A DNA stretch of 49,856 nucleotides from Lachnospiraceae bacterium (GCA_024684055.1 JAIKXN010000110.1:1-49856); one strand, 5' to 3'. Shown: positions 8,516 through 17,063, counted from the stretch's first letter. Numbers and translations: made by a program. The notes: a model not told the origin generated them from the sequence alone.

Positions 8516-8544
8516 TTGCTATTTTCAAAGTTTTTTGTTAGAAT
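8516..8544 (+). promoter_or_regulatory. Promoter of the orphan membrane protein gene
   Basis: TTGCTA and TAGAAT separated by exactly 17 bases, ending 32 bases before the ATG. The ribosome site AGGAGG follows. This supports the short gene as an independent unit. Confidence 0.65.
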
Positions 8545-8576
8545 GATAGAGCATATTTTCCAGGAGGTTATATCCA

Positions 8577-9077
8577 ATGACCAATTTACTGTTAATTAAT
8601 ACATTCTCCATCGTAATGCTTTCCATTACGGGAGTTTTACTTATAGGCGTTATCGTTCTCTTCTTCCTTGGCAAAAGACTTGACAAGAAAAACGCAGAGC
8701 AGCAGAAGCTCATGGAAGAGAATAAGCAGAACGTAACAATGCTTATCATCGACAAGAAAAAAATCAGATTCAAGGATGCCGGATTTCCCCAGTACGTTGT
8801 GGATCAGGCTCCGAAGATGTCGAGACTCATGAAAGTTCCGGTAGTCAAGGCAAAGATCGGTCCTCAGATAGTTACACTGATCTCAGACGACAAGATCTTC
8901 GATTCAATTCCCGTTAAAAAGGAAGTTAAGGCCGTTTTAAGCGGAATGTACATTATTTCCGTAAAAGCAGCACACGGCAAGGTGGAAGCGGTTCCTCAGA
9001 AAAAGAAAAGCGCTTTCAAGAAGATGGTCGAAAACCTTCAGGAGAAGGCCGGAGCAAATCCCATCAAAAAGAAGTAA
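8577..9077 (+). CDS. Orphan single-pass membrane protein of unknown function
   Basis: A 166-residue protein I do not recognise. It has one N-terminal hydrophobic helix (about residues 8-32), then a lysine/glutamate-rich stretch likely to form a short helix. A compact region with alternating strands follows (TMLIIDKKKIRFKDAGFPQY, KVPVVKAKIGPQIVTLISDD), ending in a lysine-rich tail. The basic cytoplasmic part could bind nucleic acid or phospholipid, but this is a guess. It is the only plus-strand gene for nearly 40 kb, with its own promoter, strong AGGAGG site and terminator, so it is a real gene. No neighbour hints at its job. Confidence 0.8.
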   Translation: MTNLLLINTFSIVMLSITGVLLIGVIVLFFLGKRLDKKNAEQQKLMEENKQNVTMLIIDKKKIRFKDAGFPQYVVDQAPKMSRLMKVPVVKAKIGPQIVTLISDDKIFDSIPVKKEVKAVLSGMYIISVKAAHGKVEAVPQKKKSAFKKMVENLQEKAGANPIKKK

Positions 9078-9095
9078 ATTGTTTTATCTATAGAA

Positions 9096-9125
9096 AAAGA
9101 AACGAGAGCATCGCTTCTTTTTTTA
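9096..9125 (+). terminator. Terminator of the orphan membrane protein gene
   Basis: Stem AAAGAAACGA/TCGCTTCTTT (one mismatch) with a GAGCA loop and a following T-run, 18 bases past the stop. Confidence 0.8.
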
Positions 9126-9259
9126 TTATATTCTGCTTCAATTAAATATTTTGTTTTGCTTCATTTTAATATAAATTTTTATATTCAGCTTCAATTTTAA
9201 ATATTCCGCTTAAATATAAATATTTCAGTTTCAATTTATATGTTATATTCAACTTCGAT
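9126..9259 (-). repeat. Degenerate copies of the ispE 3' end
   Basis: On the minus strand the last codons of the IspE fusion (IEVEYN, near ATCGAAGTTGAATATAA at 9243-9259) recur after the stop as ATTGAAACTGAAATAT (9220-9235), ATTGAAGCTGAATATAA (9179-9195) and ATTGAAGCAGAATATAA (9126-9142). Spacing is irregular and the filler is AT-rich. This looks like old tandem duplication of the gene's end. Confidence 0.6.
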
Positions 9260-10537
9260 TTTCATTTCGCAGTGATTCAGGCTCTCATAGCCCTGCATTA
9301 TGTCGTAATCGATTTCAAGAACAAGTCTGTCGGCTATTTCATTTAAAACAAACTCATGACAAATAATATCAATATTGATGTCTCCGTAAGCCGTGCTGTA
9401 AACAGAACTCGTGCTTTCATCCGGGGTGATCAGCATGCTGGTACTTACCGCACCCGACTTTGTATAAAGAAGTTTTCTGTCGCTTATCGTCAGAGTATTT
9501 ATGATATCGTACTTGCTGTCCTTGTCTTTTTCGTAATATGTAATACTGATGCTTCCTCTTTTTTCCGTGGCAACACAGTCATGGACTTCTTCGACGGGAT
9601 CTTCGCCGTCCATTGAGGACGTAATTCGTATCTGCGCTTTCTTTCTTACTTCATCGCTGCTTAAGTCTTCAAAACAGGTAACAACCACATCGCCGACTTC
9701 ATCAAGCGCTCTGAGTTCGACTGCTGCCCTTTCGGCATTTGCCTTGTTGTCAAAAAGACCGAATACGGTAGGACCGCTTCCGCTCATAAGCGATTTCATC
9801 GCACCGTGTGCATTCATTATGTCTTTTAATTCCTGAACAAACGGATAATCCTTTAAGGTTACGTTTTCAAGAATATTTTCTATATTTGATGCTATGCTCT
9901 TAATGTCTTTTCTGTTAATCGAATCGATTACCGAATCGATATCCGGATGCTTCTTTATATTCTCAACATGAAGATTCGCATATACATATCCGGTTGATAC
10001 GCCGAATTTCGGCTTTGCTATAAGAACCGTACAGTGAGGAACATCGGGAAGCCTGGTAAGTTTTTCTCCGATTCCTTCTGAAAGATATGTACCCCCATAT
10101 ACGCAAAACGGAACATCGGCACCAATCTTCACGCCGAGTCTGCAAAGTTCTTCTTCAGTAAGTCCGAGACCGAAAAGCTTGTTAAGACCCCTGAGTGTTG
10201 CTGCGGCATCGGAACTTCCGCCTGCCATTCCGGAAGCCATGGGAATATTCTTTATAAGTCTGATATCAACACCCTGTCTGATATTATACTTTTCCATCAT
10301 CAGATTGGCTGCTTTGATAATAAGATTTGTTCCGTCAAGAGGCAGATTATCTACATCTGCAATCAAATTGACTCCTTCGGTCGACGGGCTTGTTGCGAAT
10401 GTGATCTCATCGCAGATACCTATGGTCTGCATTATCATTTTAACTTCGTGATATCCGTCTTCTCTTCTTCTCAGAACATCAAGTCCGAGATTTATTTTTG
10501 CATATGCTTTTTCTTTTACGGTTTTGCTTATCGCCAT
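9236..10537 (-). CDS. ispE: IspE (CDP-ME kinase) fused to a DUF1934 / YwiB-like domain
   Basis: Residues 1 to about 285 are 4-diphosphocytidyl-2-C-methyl-D-erythritol kinase, an ATP-dependent step of the MEP isoprenoid pathway. Visible motifs are AYAKINLGLDVL at the N-terminus and the GHMP ATP loop MASGMAGGSSDAAA. SGSGPTVFGLF is the C-terminal glycine motif. Ordinary IspE stops there. Here the frame continues without break for about 140 more residues (IRITSSMDGEDPVEE to the end), resembling DUF1934, the YwiB-type beta-barrel of unknown function. The junction near residue 294 is not a frameshift. The ribosome site is weak. It follows a tandem repeat and pyrD. The kinase call is firm; the second-domain call rests on pattern memory. 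Confidence 0.88.
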   Translation of the reverse strand: MAISKTVKEKAYAKINLGLDVLRRREDGYHEVKMIMQTIGICDEITFATSPSTEGVNLIADVDNLPLDGTNLIIKAANLMMEKYNIRQGVDIRLIKNIPMASGMAGGSSDAAATLRGLNKLFGLGLTEEELCRLGVKIGADVPFCVYGGTYLSEGIGEKLTRLPDVPHCTVLIAKPKFGVSTGYVYANLHVENIKKHPDIDSVIDSINRKDIKSIASNIENILENVTLKDYPFVQELKDIMNAHGAMKSLMSGSGPTVFGLFDNKANAERAAVELRALDEVGDVVVTCFEDLSSDEVRKKAQIRITSSMDGEDPVEEVHDCVATEKRGSISITYYEKDKDSKYDIINTLTISDRKLLYTKSGAVSTSMLITPDESTSSVYSTAYGDINIDIICHEFVLNEIADRLVLEIDYDIMQGYESLNHCEMKIEVEYNI

Positions 10538-10597
10538 CTTTTTACCCGAATCTTTCCTGTCTTACCTGTCAGTTAATGCTGTAACCGAATCGGACTT

Positions 10598-10723
10598 CCT
10601 TTTATATTTCCGAATATGCTTTCAATTACGGTCGGCATTCCTTTTATATATCCGAATATGCTTTCAATTACGGTCAGCATTCCTTTTATATATCCGAATG
10701 TGCTTTCAATTACGGTCGGCATT
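10598..10723. repeat. Three tandem 42-bp repeats between pyrD and ispE
   Basis: Three units of exactly 42 bases at 10598-10639, 10640-10681 and 10682-10723, differing at only one or two positions. 42 is a multiple of three, so both strands read through as 14-residue repeats. On the minus strand an ATG at 10722 opens a 49-codon frame (unit MPTVIESIFGYIKG) ending at 10573, but no ribosome site precedes it. It could be a repeat peptide, an mRNA spacer or a simple satellite. Confidence 0.9.
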
Positions 10724-10761
10724 CTTTTTGAATTAAATAAATTAACCGCCGGATGCTCATA

Positions 10762-11661
10762 TTAAACACATCCGATAATCTCATTGATATCCGAAATGTT
10801 GTGAGTCATCATGTATTTTTCAATTCCTTCTTTAACCTCAACGGTTGCGTAAGGATTCATGAAATTGGCTGCTCCGACAGCTACCGCCGTTGCACCTGCC
10901 ATCATAAATTCTATAGCATCCTCGCCCGTCATGATTCCGCCCATTCCGATAATAGGGATCTTAACGGCCTGCGCACACTGATAAACCATTCTTACCGCCA
11001 CTGGTTTAACGGCAGGACCTGACATTCCGCCCGTTTTGTTTGCAAGGATAAATCTTCTTCTTTCAATATCAATCTTCATGCCGGTAATCGTATTGATCAA
11101 AGAAATCGCATCGCTTCCCGCTGCTTCGGCAGCCTTTGCCATTTCGGTAATATCGGTTACGTTGGGACTTAATTTCATGATAATGGGTTTCTTTGAAACC
11201 TTTTTGATCCTGTCCGTAATGTTAAAAAGCGCATCTGCTTTCTGTCCGAAGGCGATCGCACCCTCTTTTACATTGGGACATGAGACATTGATTTCAAACA
11301 TATCCACGTTTTGGTCATTAAGTCTTTCAACAGTTTCTATATAATCTTCGACACTTTTTCCGCAAACATTAACGATTACTTTCGTATCATACTTTGCCAG
11401 AAAAGGAAGGTCTCTTTCTATCATTACATCAACGCCGGGATTCTGAAGTCCGATGGCATTGAGCATTCCTCCGTAAACTTCCGCAACTCTGGGCGTGGGG
11501 TTTCCTTCCCAGGGAACATTGCTTACGCCTTTGGTAACTACCGCGCCGAGTTTGTTAAGATCGACGAACATGGAATATTCCATTCCGGATCCGAAAGTTC
11601 CCGATGCTGTCATTACGGGATTTTTAAATTCTACGCCGGCTATAGTAACTTTAGTATTCAT
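10762..11661 (-). CDS. pyrD: Dihydroorotate dehydrogenase B, catalytic subunit
   Basis: FMN enzyme that oxidises dihydroorotate to orotate in pyrimidine synthesis; class 1B, working with PyrK and NAD. Seen: TASGTFGSGMEY, NVSCPNVKEGAIAFGQ with the active-site cysteine, IMKLSPNVTDI, and GMGGIMTGEDAIEFMMAGA for phosphate binding. At 299 residues it is full length. Its start overlaps the pyrK stop, so the two are translationally coupled, as usual for the heterotetrameric enzyme. Confidence 0.96.
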   Translation of the reverse strand: MNTKVTIAGVEFKNPVMTASGTFGSGMEYSMFVDLNKLGAVVTKGVSNVPWEGNPTPRVAEVYGGMLNAIGLQNPGVDVMIERDLPFLAKYDTKVIVNVCGKSVEDYIETVERLNDQNVDMFEINVSCPNVKEGAIAFGQKADALFNITDRIKKVSKKPIIMKLSPNVTDITEMAKAAEAAGSDAISLINTITGMKIDIERRRFILANKTGGMSGPAVKPVAVRMVYQCAQAVKIPIIGMGGIMTGEDAIEFMMAGATAVAVGAANFMNPYATVEVKEGIEKYMMTHNISDINEIIGCV

Positions 11662-12437
11662 CAGATATCCACCTCCTCGGCATCAAATACGGGTCCTTCT
11701 GTACATATTCTTCTGTTGTTTACGTTTGAATGATCGTCTTTCTTTACGGTCTTACATACGCATCCGAGACACGCGCCTATACCGCAGGCCATTCTTTCTT
11801 CCAAAGAAATGTATGCTTTGATTCCGTTTTCCTCTGCGTATTTTTTGATTGCACGAAGCATGGGCATCGGTCCGCATGCCATAATAATGTCAGGCTTAAG
11901 ATAGATGCTTGCTCTTAATGCATCAAGAACATTTCCTTTTACTCCGATGCTTCCGTCCTCACTCGCAAGATAAACCTTGGAATACTGCATGAATTCGTCG
12001 GAAAGGAATGTATCTTTGTTTCTGTATCCGAGGAATGAATGAACATCGTTTCCTTTTAATGCTTTTGCAACGCCGAGCATGGGAGGGATTCCGATTCCGC
12101 CGCCCATTAATACAACACACTTGCCTTCGGCTTCCTCAATGGGAAATCCGTTACCGAGATTTGCAAGAACTCTTACCGTATCTCCTTCTTTTAAGGAAGA
12201 AAATTCCTTTGTTCCTTTGCCCGCAACTCTGTAAACAAATCTTGTTGCTTTGTCTTTTGTCTCGCAAATACTTATCGGACGCATAAGAAGCGTATCCTTT
12301 GAGTTTGGGAAAATACCCGCAAACTGACCGGGATTTGCTGCCTCAGCACCCTTGTTTTCGATCAGCAGACTGAATATCCCGTCTGAGATCTCTTCCTGTG
12401 AAATCACTTTTCCTTCATCAATTCCTCTGTAAAACAT
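11661..12437 (-). CDS. pyrK: Dihydroorotate dehydrogenase electron-transfer subunit
   Basis: FAD and [2Fe-2S] subunit that passes electrons from PyrD to NAD. An N-terminal FAD-binding barrel (MRPISICE), an NAD domain (VLMGGGIGIPPMLGVAKAL), and a C-terminal cysteine cluster (ERMACGIGACLGCVCKT plus a later RRICTEGPVF cysteine) are seen. The start at 12437 is preferred: GGAGG lies six bases before this ATG, while the ATG six codons upstream has no site. It is preceded by its own promoter-like sequence. Confidence 0.95.
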   Translation of the reverse strand: MFYRGIDEGKVISQEEISDGIFSLLIENKGAEAANPGQFAGIFPNSKDTLLMRPISICETKDKATRFVYRVAGKGTKEFSSLKEGDTVRVLANLGNGFPIEEAEGKCVVLMGGGIGIPPMLGVAKALKGNDVHSFLGYRNKDTFLSDEFMQYSKVYLASEDGSIGVKGNVLDALRASIYLKPDIIMACGPMPMLRAIKKYAEENGIKAYISLEERMACGIGACLGCVCKTVKKDDHSNVNNRRICTEGPVFDAEEVDI

Positions 12438-12469
12438 GCATCCTCCATAAATCATGTGTTTTTATATTT

Positions 12470-12498
12470 TCTATAATCATTTTTCCCTTTTCGATCAA
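12470..12498 (-). promoter_or_regulatory. Candidate pyrKD promoter
   Basis: TTGATC and TATAGA with a 17-base spacer, about 33 bases before the pyrK start. The -35 box lies inside one arm of an inverted repeat, which could serve for control. Confidence 0.55.
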
Positions 12499-12551
12499 TG
12501 AAAGAATTATTCCTTAACCCATTGATCAGTTTCGGATCGATACAAGATCCG
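12493..12551. promoter_or_regulatory. Two inverted repeats in the pyrC-pyrK gap
   Basis: GATCAATG (12493-12500) and CATTGATC (12520-12527) are perfect 8-base arms 19 bases apart. Beside them CGGATC (12533-12538) and GATCCG (12546-12551) form a 6-bp stem with a seven-base loop. No T-run follows. They could be a pyrC 3' structure or an operator over the pyrKD promoter. Confidence 0.5.
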
Positions 12552-12554
12552 TCT

Positions 12555-13967
12555 TTACTTTCCGTATACGATTTTTCCGTCGCATATTGTCATTTTGATG
12601 CGTCCGGTAAGTTCCTCGCCGATAAAAGGTGTATTGTGTGATTTCGACTGAATATCACTGTCGCTAACCGTCCATTTTTCGTTAATATCGGCTATCGTTA
12701 TATCCGCTGCCTTGCCGGGTGTAAGCGTTCCTCTGTCAAACCCGTAAAGTTTTGCGGGATTGATTGTAAACTTTGAAACAACATCTTTTAAACTCATTCC
12801 TGATTCATTGACAAGATGCGTAACAGCCAGAGCAAATGCGGTCTCAAGTCCGATCATTCCGCTCGGTGCTTCCGTTATGCTTTTTGCTTTTTCCTCCAAA
12901 GCATGAGGAGCATGATCCGTTGCGATGATATCTATGGTTCCGTCTCTTAAGCCTTCTATGATCGCCTGTCTGTCTTCTTCCGTTCTGAACGGAGGATTTA
13001 ATTTTGCAAGAGTCCCTTTCGCGATCAGTGCATCTTCAGTAAGTGAAAAATGCTGAGGCGTTGCTTCCGCATGTATATTCTTTCCGCCTGCATTTTTGGC
13101 TTTTCTTACAAGTTCAACGCCTTCCTTTGACGATATATGCTGAACATCAAGAACTCCGTTTGTTTCAAGCGCTATCTTAATGTCTCTTTCGATAAGAACG
13201 ATCTCGGCTTCTCTCGGCGCCCCGTAAACTCCGAAGTGTTCGGAAGCTTTTCCGTGATTGATCCCGTTATTTTTTATGAGTGTTTTGTCTTCTTCGTGAA
13301 GACTTATAGGAAGACCTTTCGCTTTTAAAAATGCTTCCCTTAAAATATTCTCATCCATAAGGGGAATTCCGTCATCCGTAAAACCGACGGCACCATGTTT
13401 TATAAGTTCATCGAAATCTGTTAACTTTTCTCCCTTAAGGCCATATGTTACGCTTCCGCAGGATTCAACTTTTATGCCTGTTTCCCTGCCTTTGTTTAAT
13501 ACGTAATCAAGAGTATCGGCATTGTCCACGGTCGGCTTCGTATTGCACATAAGAACCACTGTGGTATATCCGCCTGCTGCCGCTGCCTTTGCACCGGTTA
13601 AAATGTCTTCCTTATACTCGAATCCGGGATCCCTGAAATGCGAATGCACATCTATTAACCCCGGCATAACCGTAAGGCCTTTTGCATCAATAACTTCAGC
13701 ATCGGAATATTTATCTTTAAGTTCGTCCGGGGAAAATTTAACGTTTAATCCGACTCCCGGATCCTCCACTGCATCAGAAATAATTGCATTTGTCCTGGCA
13801 TCGGGATTCTCATCCTTCAACCCTGCATCCGAAACACTTCCATTTAAACCGTTTTCCGAATCATAAAGAACCACCGATTCGATTATTTCTCCGTTAATAT
13901 ATACATCGCCGATTCCTTCAACTCCGTTAGCGGGATTGATAATGAATCCGCCTTTAATAATCGTCAT
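12555..13967 (-). CDS. pyrC: Dihydroorotase with an N-terminal-region insertion
   Basis: Zinc amidohydrolase forming dihydroorotate from carbamoyl aspartate. Class I motifs are intact: DVHSHFRDPGFEYKED with metal-binding histidines, the asparagine of MCNTKP, and DIIATDHAPHALEEK. At 470 residues it is longer than the usual 420-430. The excess is an acidic stretch at about residues 36-82, inserted just before the strand that leads to the catalytic HxH. It contains repeated SDA/DA units (SVSDAGLKDENPDA, IISDAVEDPG, YSDAEVIDAKG), so it probably grew by local duplication. Activity should survive, since the insert lies in the small beta domain. An AGAGGAG site supports the start. Confidence 0.94.
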   Translation of the reverse strand: MTIIKGGFIINPANGVEGIGDVYINGEIIESVVLYDSENGLNGSVSDAGLKDENPDARTNAIISDAVEDPGVGLNVKFSPDELKDKYSDAEVIDAKGLTVMPGLIDVHSHFRDPGFEYKEDILTGAKAAAAGGYTTVVLMCNTKPTVDNADTLDYVLNKGRETGIKVESCGSVTYGLKGEKLTDFDELIKHGAVGFTDDGIPLMDENILREAFLKAKGLPISLHEEDKTLIKNNGINHGKASEHFGVYGAPREAEIVLIERDIKIALETNGVLDVQHISSKEGVELVRKAKNAGGKNIHAEATPQHFSLTEDALIAKGTLAKLNPPFRTEEDRQAIIEGLRDGTIDIIATDHAPHALEEKAKSITEAPSGMIGLETAFALAVTHLVNESGMSLKDVVSKFTINPAKLYGFDRGTLTPGKAADITIADINEKWTVSDSDIQSKSHNTPFIGEELTGRIKMTICDGKIVYGK

Positions 13968-13982
13968 TTTGTCTCCTCTAAG

Positions 13983-16900
13983 CTACTCTTCTTCGTTTAC
14001 AAAATAGAAGCCGAATTCGTCTATGCCGTCTTTGTAAACCTTGGCTTTTCTTCCGTTATACACGCTTACGGCAAACATATTCGTTCCCATGTTTCTTAAA
14101 TAAACTTTCTTTTTTGTTACGGGAACGTAATCAAGATCGACACTGCTTCCGATCTCTTTTACATCTTTTCCGTTATAAAGATTGATTTTGTAGAAACCGT
14201 CGACGTCCTTTACCTGATATGCAAAAACATAGTTGTTTCCATACGCTGTTTTCTTAACGCTTCCCGTTGAAACATTTCTTGCCACGAGTTTTTCGTTGCA
14301 GTAAAGATCAAGAAGTCCGCTTCCGTCGTTCTTTGTAACGAATACTTTTTTGTTTCCGATGTATTCAACATTTTCGATATTGCTGTCCACACAAACAGCA
14401 GTCTTTGAGAAACCTATTCCCTTATATGACACCGAATAAAGATTCGTTGCGCCGTTTTCTTTGCTCCTTGCCGTGAAATAAAGCTTTTTACCTTTACTGT
14501 CTATACCGACTACTTCTTTGGGATCCGCATCATCAATTCCGTTTATCTTCAATGCGCTTCCGTCTTTTATAAGATAGAAAGTACCGTCGCCTTTACGCAT
14601 GATAAAGGCAGCTTCGTTAAACTCTTTTCCCATCATTTTCTTGCAGTCGTCGCTGACCTTTCTGGCCTTGAAACTGTTCTCTCCGAAATACCAGAGATCC
14701 TTTGAGCCATCCTCAAAATATACCTTCGATTTTTCTGAATTTGCAGGGAAATAGTAAGATATCGAATCCGTGGTTATCGTTACGGTTTTCTTGCCCTTTT
14801 TGTTCATGCATAAAGCACCGTCTTTTGAGTAAATGATTCCGGTCTGTTTTTCGTTGACATGTAAAAGAGCCGTTATGTTTTCTTCGATAAGCTTGATCGA
14901 TTCTTTAGAATTAACCTTCATCTGATAAATCTTCACATCATATGTTTCGAAGATGATATTGCTGCCGTTACGATAATATGAACGCACATTCTGCGAAAGA
15001 AGTTCTGTATCGTTTTTCTTTGCATTGTATAAATAGAGATTGTCATTTACTTTATAAAGTAATTTGTTCTTTCCGAGAGTTTCGTATTTCTGAACGTTTT
15101 CGGCGATATCTTTTGCACCCTTTCCGTTTGAGGTGCAAACCTTTAATATCTTTGCCTGACCGTTATCGATCTCGAAATAGAAATTCTTTCCGTCATAATG
15201 AATCGCTGGATTCTGATAATTATCGGGATCCTTTGCCACGTTTTCGCCGGCAGCGATGATCACATTGTCTTCGATAAGACCTTTTGTGCAGTAGCCCTGA
15301 GAAGTGCGGAATACCACTTCACCCGACGTAATCCTCTTATATTCATTGGCCTTGATTATTCCTACCGCTGCCGTAACGATCACTATAACAGCACATACCG
15401 CAATAAGAATCGCGATAAGCTGTTTTTTCGCGCTTTTCTTTTCCTTCTGATCCGAAGTCAGAGTCTGACCGTCAGCGGCTTTTTTGTTCTTTTTGCCTTT
15501 TTCTTCCGTTTCCGTAACCGTTTCTGTCGAAGCAGCACCCTCGGTCGCAGTTTCGGCATTTTTTCCCAAATTAATGATATTTCCGATTGTGCTGTCATCG
15601 GTACCGAAAGAAGTATTCTTGAAAAGTTTTTCTTCTCTTTTTGTAAATGAATCCTTCTTGTCTTCATTCATCAAAGCATCGAGGATACGACTGAATTTCA
15701 TTCCGTTTGATGCCTTGAGCAAAACAGTATCGTCTTTTTTGATAAACGTATCGAGTTTTTCAATCGTCTCATCCACGCTTTCAAAATAAATTACATTTGT
15801 AAATTCCTTGTCAGCTGCTGCCGTGAAGGCTTTATCATACATTTTCTTCGAAAGAGGTCCTACGCAGACGATCGTATTGATTTCTTTCTTGGCTGCATAC
15901 TCGCCGATTTCTTCATGACTTTTGTCTTCGTTCTCGCCCTGCTCGTACATGTCTCCGAGAATGGCTACCGTGGGAGTAACCGCTTCGGTAAGAAGGTCGA
16001 GTGCTGACTTCATGGATTCCGGGCTCGCATTGTAGCAGTCATCTATTATCGTAATTCCGTTTTTCTGGATAATATTGTTTCTTCCCTGAATTGCCTTAAC
16101 GCATGAGATACCGAAGCTGATGTCTTCGGCGGAAAGATTGAGTATCTTTGCAACGCTTACTGCCGCAAGCGCATCATATACCATATGTTTTCCGGCAAGA
16201 GGAATGCTTATGCCAAAAATTCCGTCCTTGTCCTGCACGGTACATTCGCTTCCCCACAAACCTCTGTTTAACACTTTTACGGGATGAACGTCATTTTTTT
16301 CGTCAAAGCCGTATTTTACGGGCTTTTTGCCTTTTACATCTTCAATCTTTGCCAGTCTTTCGTCATCGCCGCATACAACAACACATCCGTCTTCTTTCAT
16401 ATGTTCGAAGATTTCCGTCTTTGCCTTGAAAACACCGTCAAGCGATCCGAGTGTTTCGAGATGACATTCGCTGATATTGGTGATAACGCAGATGTCGGGT
16501 TTAGCCATTTCGGAAAGGATCGTCATCTCTCCGAACTCGCTGATTCCCATTTCCAGAACTGCGATCTCATTGTTTTCCTTGATGTTTAAGATTGAAAGGG
16601 GAAGACCGATAAGATTGTTCTGATTCTTATCGGTTTTGTAGACACTGTATTTCTGTGAAAGTACGGTGGCGATAAATTCTTTGGTAGTGGTTTTTCCGAT
16701 ACTTCCCGTTACGCCGACTACTTTTATCGAAAGACTCTCTCTGTAGTAGCGGGCAACGCTTCTTAAAGCTTTGATCGTATCTTCGACCACGATACATATA
16801 CCGTCTTCGCCTTCGGGTACTCTTTCGCAGACTACTGCAAGAGCGCCGTTGTCAAAAGCCGATTTGATATAATCGTGTCCGTCTGTTTTTTCTCCCTTGA

Positions 16901-17033
16901 ATGCAAAGAACAGAAAGCCCTTTTCGACTTTTCTCGAATCAATGGCCGCTCCCGCAATTTTTTTATCTTCGAAGCCCTCGCCGTTTACAATTTTCCCGTT
17001 ACATGCGAGTGCAATACTTTGAACTGTTAACAT
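13983..17033 (-). CDS. murF: MurF fused to a transmembrane helix and a large C-terminal domain
   Basis: Residues 1 to about 455 are UDP-MurNAc-tripeptide:D-Ala-D-Ala ligase, the last cytoplasmic step in making the peptidoglycan stem peptide. Seen: GVTGSIGKTTTKEF (ATP loop), KTDKNQNNLIGLPLS, EMGISEFGEM, and DDCYNASPESMKSALD. MurF normally ends there. This protein runs on to 1016 residues without a break: a charged low-complexity linker (about 456-534), one strong transmembrane helix (about 536-560), then about 450 residues rich in short strands with repeated YLYN/LYFTA/LYCNE-like blades, suggesting a beta-propeller outside the cell. I do not recognise that domain with certainty. A GGAGGGG site sets the start; pyrC follows 15 bases on and ddl precedes by 30 bases. 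Confidence 0.9.
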   Translation of the reverse strand: MLTVQSIALACNGKIVNGEGFEDKKIAGAAIDSRKVEKGFLFFAFKGEKTDGHDYIKSAFDNGALAVVCERVPEGEDGICIVVEDTIKALRSVARYYRESLSIKVVGVTGSIGKTTTKEFIATVLSQKYSVYKTDKNQNNLIGLPLSILNIKENNEIAVLEMGISEFGEMTILSEMAKPDICVITNISECHLETLGSLDGVFKAKTEIFEHMKEDGCVVVCGDDERLAKIEDVKGKKPVKYGFDEKNDVHPVKVLNRGLWGSECTVQDKDGIFGISIPLAGKHMVYDALAAVSVAKILNLSAEDISFGISCVKAIQGRNNIIQKNGITIIDDCYNASPESMKSALDLLTEAVTPTVAILGDMYEQGENEDKSHEEIGEYAAKKEINTIVCVGPLSKKMYDKAFTAAADKEFTNVIYFESVDETIEKLDTFIKKDDTVLLKASNGMKFSRILDALMNEDKKDSFTKREEKLFKNTSFGTDDSTIGNIINLGKNAETATEGAASTETVTETEEKGKKNKKAADGQTLTSDQKEKKSAKKQLIAILIAVCAVIVIVTAAVGIIKANEYKRITSGEVVFRTSQGYCTKGLIEDNVIIAAGENVAKDPDNYQNPAIHYDGKNFYFEIDNGQAKILKVCTSNGKGAKDIAENVQKYETLGKNKLLYKVNDNLYLYNAKKNDTELLSQNVRSYYRNGSNIIFETYDVKIYQMKVNSKESIKLIEENITALLHVNEKQTGIIYSKDGALCMNKKGKKTVTITTDSISYYFPANSEKSKVYFEDGSKDLWYFGENSFKARKVSDDCKKMMGKEFNEAAFIMRKGDGTFYLIKDGSALKINGIDDADPKEVVGIDSKGKKLYFTARSKENGATNLYSVSYKGIGFSKTAVCVDSNIENVEYIGNKKVFVTKNDGSGLLDLYCNEKLVARNVSTGSVKKTAYGNNYVFAYQVKDVDGFYKINLYNGKDVKEIGSSVDLDYVPVTKKKVYLRNMGTNMFAVSVYNGRKAKVYKDGIDEFGFYFVNEEE

Positions 17034-17063
17034 CTGATTCCCCTCCGAAAAAGGTTTAAACCT

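Noticed and set aside
10524-10736. Plus-strand frame with 14-residue repeats
   Set aside because: It has no ribosome site, runs against the operon and arises from the 42-bp tandem repeat.
12008-12286. Long plus-strand frame opposite pyrK
   Set aside because: Shadow of a real gene with well conserved protein motifs on the other strand.
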